Of a stretch of 64,000 nucleotides of DNA, positions 43,406 through 50,605 are shown in pieces. Where the stretch lies: the NCBI GenBank assembly GCA_958295895.1, contig CATQHI010000002.1, positions 1 through 64,000 on the forward strand, given 5' to 3'. The stretch is from Saprospiraceae bacterium. Its GTDB lineage: Bacteria > Bacteroidota > Bacteroidia > Chitinophagales > Saprospiraceae. The notes under the pieces were generated by a model. The model was not told the origin of the DNA, made no database searches, and saw nothing but the letters and a program-made list of their open reading frames with translations. The translations under genes were made by a program, and so were the position numbers. Position 1 is the stretch's first letter. Every line of letters begins with the position of its first letter.

Positions 43406-43533
43406 AGCGGGGTATCCGAGACACCGAAGGTCGTACATCCCCACTATATCTGCAAATCGGAGCGCGGGCGGTAAAATTTCGAAAAAATCCGTGCTTTGGG
43501 GAAACATTGCCCAGGATTTTCCGATTAAGTTTC

Positions 43534-43541
43534 TATCTTTG
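43534..43541 (+). promoter_or_regulatory. Promoter -7 box upstream of the ArsR gene
   Basis: TATCTTTG matches TAnnTTTG exactly; a TTG at 43507-43509 could be the -33 element, although the spacing of 24 is long. Confidence 0.7.
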
Positions 43542-43547
43542 TAATCT

Positions 43548-43640
43548 ATTCAAGCTTAAATACCTATTTACCCTGAAGATCTTGTGTTGTTCATAGTGTT
43601 TGTTATGTAGCCTTTGACTTAACCGTTAAAGGCTTTTTTC
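43548..43640 (+). ncRNA. Candidate small RNA or attenuated leader before arsR-type gene
   Basis: From the start expected after the box at 43534-43541, a transcript of about 90 bases would end at a clean intrinsic terminator: AGCCTTT (43609-43615) pairs with AAAGGCT (43628-43634) and runs into six T (43634-43639), one base before the ArsR ATG. The body is AT-rich compared with the surroundings and codes for nothing obvious. Either this is a small RNA gene or the terminator is an attenuator that must be read through for the regulator to be expressed. Confidence 0.5.
43609..43639 (+). terminator. Terminator/attenuator directly before the ArsR start codon
   Basis: A 7-bp perfect stem AGCCTTT/AAAGGCT with an inner TTAAC/GTTAA palindrome and a T6 tail ends next to the ATG at 43641. 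Confidence 0.75.
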
Positions 43641-43997
43641 ATGCCTACGCTTATGGCAGCACATCATTCCCCACCCCACCCCGGCGGCGGCGTCGATCCG
43701 CAGCAGTTGCGCCACGCCGTAGCCCTCCTCCATGCCCTCAACCATTCGCTGCGCCAGGGTATTATTCGCCTGCTTGCTGACGACGGAGCCCGCCTCACCG
43801 TCACCGAAATTTTTACCGCACTGCGCATCGAGCAGTCGGTGGCCTCCCAGCACCTGGCGATCCTACGCGCGGCCCGTCTGGTCGCGCCCGAGCGTGACGG
43901 CAAGTTCATCTATTACACCCTTGCAGCGGACCGCCTTACTCACCTTCTCGCGCTGGTGAGAGACCTCAGCCACCTCAGCGACGAAACGACCGGCTGA
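43641..43997 (+). CDS. ArsR-family transcriptional regulator
   Basis: This 118-residue protein has the winged-helix ArsR core: LNHSLRQGIIRLLADDG, IEQSVASQHLAILRAARLVA as recognition helix and RDGKFIYYTLAADRL as wing. The first 20 residues are His/Pro-rich and probably unstructured; an internal ATG at 43653 is an alternative start. No Cys pair typical of metal sensors is present, so the signal is unclear. Its mRNA leader carries the terminator described above. Its stop overlaps the convergent M23 gene by 23 bases. Confidence 0.85.
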   Translation: MPTLMAAHHSPPHPGGGVDPQQLRHAVALLHALNHSLRQGIIRLLADDGARLTVTEIFTALRIEQSVASQHLAILRAARLVAPERDGKFIYYTLAADRLTHLLALVRDLSHLSDETTG

Positions 43998-45672
43998 ATA
44001 CCGTCTCGTTTCCCCGCTCATCCACCACCCCTAATTCGAAAGAATGGCTACCGGGAGCGATCTGCCCCGGTTCGAACGTATGCGTCAGGCTTCCCGATTT
44101 GGCGTCGTATTCTAGCAGCACCCAGCGCCCGTCTACGGTGCCCCGGTAGCTTAATGGTCCCCCCACCGCATCTTCGATCAGCACACTGAAGCCCGCCGCA
44201 CGCCTTAGGTCCGTCCCGAACTGCTTGATGTTTACCCGCGGCGGCACGGTATCCAGCAGTAGCGCGTAGGTACCGAAGCTACCGATCGAAGTGACCATCC
44301 GTGCATCCTCCCACTGCCCCCCCACGCTGCGGTAGCCCCCATCCTTATCACAGGTACCGATGTAGGCACGGCCCCGTAACTGCGCTGCCAGTGCACGGCG
44401 GGGAGCCAGTCGGAGCACCGCCCTCCCGTGCAGCGGAGTGGTCCCCTTGTGCAACTGGTGCACGTCACTCAACACCCCGTTGGAACCATCCGCCAGCCGC
44501 GTGTACTGAAAGCGCAACTCGTCGTACAGCGCATCCGCCCCAAGCTCTAGCCGCATCCCCGCCGTATCTATGATACTAGGCTCCCCGGCGGGCAAGACGT
44601 ACACATAGGGCACATCAGCCGGGGCCGCCGGTGCAGCGGAGGTAGTGAGCAGCAGGACGAACTCACGCTGACTCACGTTTCCCGCAAAGTCCCGCACCCC
44701 GATCGCTACGTTTCTGGGGATGTTCGTCTCCAGGGTCAGGATGCCGTCCTGTGCATCGGTACGTTCTTCACGGGCACGCCAGAACATGGCCGCGGGCGTA
44801 CGGGCGTACAGCAGGTAATACCACGAGGAGCTACCCTTCCAGGCGGCGTAGTCCGTCAGTGCGTTCAGGTACTCGGTGTCTTCGTAGGCCACGCGGTCGT
44901 AGGTGAAGGCAAAGGCCTCCCGCCCGTCGACCCGTAGCTCGGCCCCGTAGATGCCGTTCCAGTTGGGCATGGCATTCTGCCGGTCGTAGGCCTTGATCCC
45001 CAGCCCGATCCGGCTGCTGGTGACCCGAATGGTATCGGGCAGGCTGCCGTCGAGCAGGTCGTACTCCAGTGCCTCCACCGATCGGTCCTTGCCGTCCAGT
45101 GCGTAGACCCTAAGCTTACGGAGCTGGGGACTGCGTGTATCGGGGATTGTGAAGCCCAGCGACAGTGGATTGAGCGGCGCATCGGTCGCCGACTCACGGA
45201 TCTCGAAGTGTAGGTGCGGTCCGAAGCTGAAGCCCCGGTTGCCTACTCCGCCAATCTGCTGCCCCTGCCGTACGGGGAAGGCCGTCGAGTCGGGGCGAAA
45301 GTCGATCTCGAAGGACTCCCGTGCGTACTGTAGCGCCCGAATGGTATCCAGGTATTCCGGAGCCAGTACTTCCAGGTGCCCGTATACGCTCCGCTTTCCG
45401 TCGGGGTGATCGATGTAGACCGCCTGTCCGTACCCGCCCCCGCTGACCCGGATGCGGCTGACGTACCCATCATTCACGGCGTACACCGGGGTGCCTACCG
45501 CGGCGCGGAAGTCGAGTCCTCCGTGGTAGTGATCGCTACGCAGCTCCCCGAAGGTGCCGGTGATGAGCAGGGGGCCACGGAGGGGCGGGGTGTACTGGGC
45601 GGGTAGCGCACTCCCCAGCAGCAGCACTAGAACACCGAAAAGATACCGCATCCCTATCCTAACCAAACGCAT
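43975..45672 (-). CDS. Exported M23-family peptidase with C-terminal beta-rich region
   Basis: The protein has about 565 residues, with a signal peptide (MRYLFGVLVLLLGSALPAQ; ATG at 45649-45651 or seven codons earlier). The M23 domain comes first: FGELRSDHYHGGLDFRAAVG, VYGHLEVLAPEYL and GPHLHFEIRES, with the His/Asp zinc ligands intact. The remaining 350 residues contain beta-sandwich-like segments (VAIGVRDFAGNVSQREFVLL, SFELGVVDERGNETVFSRSF). It probably cleaves peptidoglycan or acts in the periplasm. The start overlaps the acyl-CoA dehydrogenase stop. Confidence 0.88.
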   Translation of the reverse strand: MRLVRIGMRYLFGVLVLLLGSALPAQYTPPLRGPLLITGTFGELRSDHYHGGLDFRAAVGTPVYAVNDGYVSRIRVSGGGYGQAVYIDHPDGKRSVYGHLEVLAPEYLDTIRALQYARESFEIDFRPDSTAFPVRQGQQIGGVGNRGFSFGPHLHFEIRESATDAPLNPLSLGFTIPDTRSPQLRKLRVYALDGKDRSVEALEYDLLDGSLPDTIRVTSSRIGLGIKAYDRQNAMPNWNGIYGAELRVDGREAFAFTYDRVAYEDTEYLNALTDYAAWKGSSSWYYLLYARTPAAMFWRAREERTDAQDGILTLETNIPRNVAIGVRDFAGNVSQREFVLLLTTSAAPAAPADVPYVYVLPAGEPSIIDTAGMRLELGADALYDELRFQYTRLADGSNGVLSDVHQLHKGTTPLHGRAVLRLAPRRALAAQLRGRAYIGTCDKDGGYRSVGGQWEDARMVTSIGSFGTYALLLDTVPPRVNIKQFGTDLRRAAGFSVLIEDAVGGPLSYRGTVDGRWVLLEYDAKSGSLTHTFEPGQIAPGSHSFELGVVDERGNETVFSRSFRR

Positions 45673-46897
45673 TGATCCCCGTAATATCGTGGCCCGTAAT
45701 GAGCAGGTGCACGTCGTGGGTACCCTCGTAGGTCAGCACCGTTTCCAGGTTCATCAGGTGGCGCATGATGGGGTACTCCGAGGTGATGCCCATGCCGCCG
45801 TGCACCTGGCGGGCTTCGCGGGCGACCTCCAGGGCCATGTGTACGTTGTTGCGCTTGGCCATACTGATCTGGGCGGGGGTGGCCTCGCCGCGGTTGGCTA
45901 GGGTACCCAGACGCCAGGCCAGGAGCTGGGCCTTGGTGATCTCGGTGATCATCTCGGCCAGTTTCTTCTGCTGTAGCTGGAAGCCGCCGATGGGCTTACC
46001 GAACTGCTCCCGCTCCAGGCTATACCGGAGCGCCGAGTCGTAACAGTCGAGGGCCGCACCGATAGCCCCCCAGGCGATACCGTAGCGGGCCTTGCTCAGG
46101 CAGCTCAGTGGGCCGCGTAGGCCCCGGATGTCCGGAAATACATTCTCCTTCGGCACCCGCACGTTTTCGAACACCAGCTCACCGGTGATGCTAGCGCGCA
46201 GACTCCACTTGCCGTGAATCTCCGGGGCGCTGAAGCCGGGGCTATCTGCATCGACCACCATACCGCGTACCTTGCCCTCCTCGTCCTTTGCCCAGACGAC
46301 GGCTAAATCTGCGATGGGGCTATTGGTGATCCACATCTTGGCCCCGTTGAGGATATAGGCGTCGCCATCCTCTACAATGGTGGTCAGCATACCCCCGGGA
46401 TTGGACCCAGCGTCGGGCTCCGTCAGGCCGAAGCAACCGATGAAATCCCCACTACCGAGCTTGGGCAGGTATTTCTGTTTGGTCTCCTCACTGGCGTACT
46501 TGTAGATGGGGTACATAACCAGGCTACCCTGTACCGAGGCCATCGACCGCAGCCCACTATCACAGCGCTCCAGCTCCTGCATGATGACGCCGTAGGCAAT
46601 CTCGTCCATGCCGCCACCACCGTACTCTACCGGCAGACTGGGACCAAACGCTCCGACCTCAGCCAGCCCCTTAAACAGGTGGGTGGGGCACTTACCGCGC
46701 ATGGCCGCATCCTCGATGATGGGGCTCACCTCGGCCTTCACCCAGTCGCGCACGGCCTGGCGGGCCATACGGTGGTAATCCTCCAGCAGATCGTCGACTA
46801 GGTAGTAATCATGAAATTGGTAACGGTCGGCGCGTGCCTGCTGGTGGAAGTCTTCCTTAGTCGTGAAATCGCGGTGGGCGGTGGTGGTCGTGGCCAT
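45659..46897 (-). CDS. Acyl-CoA dehydrogenase (glutaryl-CoA dehydrogenase-like)
   Basis: This FAD-dependent enzyme of 412 residues has the family motifs GCFGLTEPDAGSNPGGM, WITNSPIADLAVVWAK and REQFGKPIGGFQLQQKKLA, and the catalytic Glu near the C-terminus in LTYEGTHDVHLLITG. The TYEGTHD context and overall pattern are those of glutaryl-CoA dehydrogenase (lysine and tryptophan breakdown). No other gene of that pathway is adjacent, so the substrate remains inferred. TACTTTTA, one base off the promoter consensus, lies about 25 bases upstream. Confidence 0.88.
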   Translation of the reverse strand: MATTTTAHRDFTTKEDFHQQARADRYQFHDYYLVDDLLEDYHRMARQAVRDWVKAEVSPIIEDAAMRGKCPTHLFKGLAEVGAFGPSLPVEYGGGGMDEIAYGVIMQELERCDSGLRSMASVQGSLVMYPIYKYASEETKQKYLPKLGSGDFIGCFGLTEPDAGSNPGGMLTTIVEDGDAYILNGAKMWITNSPIADLAVVWAKDEEGKVRGMVVDADSPGFSAPEIHGKWSLRASITGELVFENVRVPKENVFPDIRGLRGPLSCLSKARYGIAWGAIGAALDCYDSALRYSLEREQFGKPIGGFQLQQKKLAEMITEITKAQLLAWRLGTLANRGEATPAQISMAKRNNVHMALEVAREARQVHGGMGITSEYPIMRHLMNLETVLTYEGTHDVHLLITGHDITGINAFG

Positions 46898-46988
46898 ATA
46901 TGTAAGGGTTAGGGGTAGTTAGGTAAAAGTACGGCAGAAATCAGAAGCGGTTGGTCGGGGCTAAGCCGTCTGACGAGGTAACTTACCC

Positions 46989-47007
46989 CGCACCTGCGAC
47001 CCCGCCC
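46989..47007 (+). repeat. GC-rich dispersed motif copy directly before an SDR gene
   Basis: CGCACCTGCGACCCCGCCC, ending just before the ATG at 47009; one base differs from the consensus core. Confidence 0.45.
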
Positions 47008-47008
47008 C

Positions 47009-47659
47009 ATGTCCCGTACTGCCGCATCTCTTCACATACTCATCACTGGTGCCTCCCGCGGCATCGGACGGGCCTGTGCGGAAGCCTTTGCCGTAGCAGG
47101 GCACCGAGTCACCGCCCTGGCACGAACGGCAGCGCAACTCGCCACCCTCAAGCATACGTACGGAGATTGCATCGAACCCCTCGTCGCCGATCTGACGCAG
47201 GAGCTGACCCTAAAGGTCACCTATGACGTAGTGGTGCTGAACGCCGCCTACTACGCCCCCGGGGGACTGCTGGACGAGCGCGATGTATACACCGACTCCT
47301 TCGCCCTGAACGTACTGGCTAACCACCGCCTGGCCCGCCAACTTCTCCCGGGTATGCGCGCGCGGGGTAGCGGCCACCTCGTCGTGATCGGGTCTACCGC
47401 TACCGACCGCACCTCCCCCCACATGACGGCCTACGCGGCGACGAAAAAAGCACTGCGAGCACTCTACGAAGGCTGGGAACAGGAACTGGCGGACACGGGA
47501 GTGCTAACGACACTGATCGCGCCCGGCGCTACCCTGACCAGTAGCTGGGACGGGGAGACCCTGCCGCCCCGCATGCTGGCCACAACGGAGGTAGCCGCGC
47601 TGGTGTACCGGGCGGTGGCCGAAGGCCTTACCGGTAGGATCGTACTGCGGGCCGACTAG
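47009..47659 (+). CDS. Short-chain dehydrogenase/reductase
   Basis: The 216-residue classical SDR has the cofactor motif ITGASRGIGRACAEAF, VVLNAAYYAPGG and the catalytic Ser..Tyr-x3-Lys in VIGSTATDRTSPHMTAYAATKKA, here seen as IGSTATD and AYAATKKAL. Length and motifs suggest an NADP-dependent ketoreductase; the substrate is unknown. It is divergent from the acyl-CoA dehydrogenase gene and stands 50 bases before the DUF4129-type gene, which has its own promoter box. Confidence 0.88.
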   Translation: MSRTAASLHILITGASRGIGRACAEAFAVAGHRVTALARTAAQLATLKHTYGDCIEPLVADLTQELTLKVTYDVVVLNAAYYAPGGLLDERDVYTDSFALNVLANHRLARQLLPGMRARGSGHLVVIGSTATDRTSPHMTAYAATKKALRALYEGWEQELADTGVLTTLIAPGATLTSSWDGETLPPRMLATTEVAALVYRAVAEGLTGRIVLRAD

Positions 47660-47695
47660 CCGCCGTGGCGCTCCAGAGGCTGTAAGCGGGCGGCG

Positions 47696-47703
47696 TACCT
47701 TTG
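47696..47703 (+). promoter_or_regulatory. Promoter -7 box of the DUF4129/DUF4350-type pair
   Basis: TACCTTTG, nine bases before the ATG at 47713. This position argues for the ATG rather than the TTG at 47701 as start and predicts a very short leader. Confidence 0.6.
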
Positions 47704-47712
47704 TTGCTACCG

Positions 47713-48402
47713 ATGAACGTGTTGCTGCTGCCCCTCCTCCTCCTGCTGTTGTGTACGCCGCTGTGGTCACAGACAGACGGCGGTGGCTCCGATATCTTCC
47801 CCGCCAATCGCCTTACGGAACTACGCGAGGAACTGGTGTACGAGCCCGAAGAAGAGCGGGAGCCCGTAGAACCGCAGCAGCCCATCGACTGGAACCTGCA
47901 ACTGGATAGCCTGCGCTCGCCCCTGGTGCTTGCCATTGCCATCGCCCTACTGCTGGGACTGGGCCTACTGATCTACCGTATCCTGGGCGACCTGGAGGTC
48001 AAGCGCCGCCGGCAGGACGAAGCGGAGGCCCGGGGCGTGGACGTCACCGAGATTGTAGAGGAAGAACTCGTCGAGCGGGGCGTCTCCCTCAGCATGCTAG
48101 AGCGGGCCGAGGCGGCCGGACAGTACGACATCGCCGTGCGGCTACTCTACATCGCCCTGCTGAAGTCACTGCAGGATGCCGGGCTGCTGCGCTACCGCCG
48201 CGACTTCAGCAACCGCGACTACCGGCAGCAACTGCGTGACCATCCCCTGCGGCCTGACTTCGTGCGCCTCACCCAGGCCTACGAACGCTACTGGTACGGG
48301 AAGTACCCCATCGACCGGCTCAGCTACCGGCTGGTGTATAAGGACTTCGGTACGCTTACCGATCGGATCGCTCCGGCCGTCACAACTTCACCGCATGGCT
48401 AG
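47713..48402 (+). CDS. DUF4129-like membrane protein
   Basis: The protein has 229 residues with a signal peptide (LLLPLLLLLLCTPLWSQ), one membrane helix (SPLVLAIAIALLLGLGLLIY) and a cytoplasmic C-terminal domain (AAGQYDIAVRLLYIALLKSLQDAG, YRRDFSNRDYRQQL, LTQAYERYWYGKYPID) that fits DUF4129. Such proteins usually occur with a MoxR ATPase and DUF58/VWA proteins. Its stop overlaps the next start by eight bases (ATGGCTAG). Confidence 0.75.
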   Translation: MNVLLLPLLLLLLCTPLWSQTDGGGSDIFPANRLTELREELVYEPEEEREPVEPQQPIDWNLQLDSLRSPLVLAIAIALLLGLGLLIYRILGDLEVKRRRQDEAEARGVDVTEIVEEELVERGVSLSMLERAEAAGQYDIAVRLLYIALLKSLQDAGLLRYRRDFSNRDYRQQLRDHPLRPDFVRLTQAYERYWYGKYPIDRLSYRLVYKDFGTLTDRIAPAVTTSPHG

Positions 48403-49666
48403 GCTGAGCGCATGGAAGTACGTCCTGGGCTGCCTAGCGGCACTGAGTCTCTACGGCTGCCCGTCTACGCGCTGGTACGAAACCTACGACTACGAAGGCA
48501 AGGACCCCTACGCGCTCTACGGCCTCTACCAGTTGCTCTCCGCCCGCCCCGAAGGGCTCACCCTGTTACGCGATAGCAGCGACCTGGCCCAGCTAGACTC
48601 CGTCACCGGCACGAACTACCTCTTCCTGGGCCACTCACCCTTCTACCAGGAGCAGGCCGTGACGGGGCTTCTCAACTACGTGGAGCGGGGCAACACCGCC
48701 TTCCTAGCCGCCAACGAGGTACCCGAAGACCTTGCTTACCATCTTTTCGGCGACGACTGCTACTACGGCGCGTTTGAGGACTACGGCTACTACGGCGACG
48801 AACGTTTTCCCAATGTACAGGTCGATTCCGCGGTGGCCTATCGCTACCCCGCCGGCGATAGCTTTCAGTTAGTGCTGGTGCGCCGTCATAAGCCCGCCTA
48901 CTTCAGTCTGCGCACCATCAGCGACCGCCTGCTCTGCGACGAAACCCTCGACAACCAGGTACTGGGCGTGCTCGATACCAACGGCATCAACTTCATCCGC
49001 CTGGGCTGGGGCAAGGGCAATTTTTACTTCCATTCCAACCCCGTTTACTTCACCAACTGGTTCCTACTCGACTCCGTCCAGTACCGCTACCCCGAGGCCA
49101 TGCTGTCGGTCATCGGCACCGGCCCGGTGTACTGGGATGAGTACCACCGCCGCTTTCGTCAGGACCCCACCGGCAATAACCCGCAGACGGTACAGCGCGA
49201 CTACACCGGCGGGCGCAACCTCCTCAACGGCAACCCCACCCTGCGGTACATCCAGGAGCGGCGCGAACTGGCCTTTGCCTGGTACACCCTCCTGGCGGGG
49301 GTCTTCTTGTTCGTCATCTTTCGGGGGCGGCGCAGGCAGCGGATCATCCCCATCATCCCCCGGCGCGAGAACAGCAGCAAGCGCTTCATCGATACCATCA
49401 GCCGCCTGGTCTACCAAAAGGGCAACCACGCTCAGCTGGCTCAGCGCGAACTGGCCAGCCTACGCTTCCACCTCAACCACCGCCGTGGCGTACGCTGGAC
49501 GGAGGGCCAGCCCCCGCCTGACGACCTGGCCGAGCGTACCGGACTCCCGCAGGAGGTAGTGAACCGGGCCCTGACGCAGATCCGGGTGGTCTCAGCCGGT
49601 AAGAAGCTGGAGGATGGTGATCTGCTGCGGTTCTACCGGGCCATCGAGCCGTTGTACAGGGTATGA
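48395..49666 (+). CDS. DUF4350-like lipoprotein/membrane protein
   Basis: The 423-residue protein starts at the ATG at 48395 with a lipoprotein-like signal (VLGCLAALSLYGCPSTRWYE). The first 270 residues fit the DUF4350 type: YGLYQLLSARPEGLTLLRDS, TNYLFLGHSPFYQEQAV, GKGNFYFHSNPVYFTNWFLL. One membrane helix (FAWYTLLAGVFLFVIF) and a basic cytoplasmic tail follow. Overlap with the preceding gene shows co-translation. The pair is part of a module that in other genomes includes MoxR; those parts are missing here. Confidence 0.75.
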   Translation: MARLSAWKYVLGCLAALSLYGCPSTRWYETYDYEGKDPYALYGLYQLLSARPEGLTLLRDSSDLAQLDSVTGTNYLFLGHSPFYQEQAVTGLLNYVERGNTAFLAANEVPEDLAYHLFGDDCYYGAFEDYGYYGDERFPNVQVDSAVAYRYPAGDSFQLVLVRRHKPAYFSLRTISDRLLCDETLDNQVLGVLDTNGINFIRLGWGKGNFYFHSNPVYFTNWFLLDSVQYRYPEAMLSVIGTGPVYWDEYHRRFRQDPTGNNPQTVQRDYTGGRNLLNGNPTLRYIQERRELAFAWYTLLAGVFLFVIFRGRRRQRIIPIIPRRENSSKRFIDTISRLVYQKGNHAQLAQRELASLRFHLNHRRGVRWTEGQPPPDDLAERTGLPQEVVNRALTQIRVVSAGKKLEDGDLLRFYRAIEPLYRV

Positions 49667-50551
49667 CTACAAAATCTTGATATCGTAGCTCATCTCATAC
49701 ACCCCATTAGGCTCCAGACTAATAATGCCCTCCTTGTGCGCAAACTCCCCGTCCCCCTCCGCCGCATCCGCCAGGCCGATCCAGGGCTCTAAGCAGACGA
49801 AATCGCCGTTGGTTTTCGCCCATACTCCCAGGTGCGTCCAGCCCGCGTAGTCGAGTTTGAGCACGGGGCCGTGGTTGCGGCTTTCCAGGTTTACGCTACG
49901 CGATTCGAGGTCCTTGAAGACTAGCGCATCGTGGGCGAACAGCTCGTGCGTCAGGGGCAGCACCTTGCCGCCCTCCGTCCAGGGCACGGGGCGGGTGTCG
50001 CGGTTACTTACGGTGCCGGCATCGGTCACCCGGTAGCTCACGCTATCCTCGGCGTGCTCGAAGCGGAGGTAGTAGTCCTCGTAGGTATCCCCGTCGAAGA
50101 ACGGCACCCGAAACGCCGGGTGCCCGCCCAGGTGGAACAGCATGGGCCGCTCGTCGCGGTTCATCACCTCGTGGTACACGATCAGGTGCTCGTTGCGTAG
50201 CCGGAACGTGATGCGAAAGTCGAAGTGGTAGGGATACACCGCATAGGTTTCCTCGCTGGAGCAGAGGCGGAACACCAGGCGGTCCTCCCGCTTAGAATAC
50301 AGCTCCAGCTGATCATTATGACGGATGATACCGTGCTTCGGGATGGCGTACTCCCGGCCCTCGATCCGCGTTTTACCGTCCCTAAGGGTACCGATGATCG
50401 GGAAAAGCACTGGGGCGGTACTAGCCCACACCGCCGGGTTACCGCTCCAGATGTACTCCTGCCCCGTTTCGCGCTTCACCAGGCTCTTTAGTTCGGCGCC
50501 GGTGCTTTGTACAGTGATCCGGAGCAGCTCGTTTTCCAGGTGGTGGTCCAT
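49667..50551 (-). CDS. Aldose 1-epimerase family protein (LacX-like)
   Basis: This mutarotase-fold protein of 294 residues shows LITVQSTGAELKSLVKRETG-like N-terminus (RITVQSTGAELKSLV), APVLFPIIGTL, YAIPKHGIIRHNDQL, LFHLGGHPAFRVPF and a late FVCLEPWIGLADA. These are the residues of the LacX/YeaD-type group that equilibrate anomers of hexoses or hexose-6-phosphates. The ATG at 50549-50551 is chosen since it gives the family N-terminus; the divergent CotH-type gene starts 54 bases away. Confidence 0.9.
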   Translation of the reverse strand: MDHHLENELLRITVQSTGAELKSLVKRETGQEYIWSGNPAVWASTAPVLFPIIGTLRDGKTRIEGREYAIPKHGIIRHNDQLELYSKREDRLVFRLCSSEETYAVYPYHFDFRITFRLRNEHLIVYHEVMNRDERPMLFHLGGHPAFRVPFFDGDTYEDYYLRFEHAEDSVSYRVTDAGTVSNRDTRPVPWTEGGKVLPLTHELFAHDALVFKDLESRSVNLESRNHGPVLKLDYAGWTHLGVWAKTNGDFVCLEPWIGLADAAEGDGEFAHKEGIISLEPNGVYEMSYDIKIL

Positions 50552-50605
50552 CGAAAGGGTAGTAAATTGGTTGCCCCCAAAGTACTCATTTAAGGCATTT
50601 CCGGC

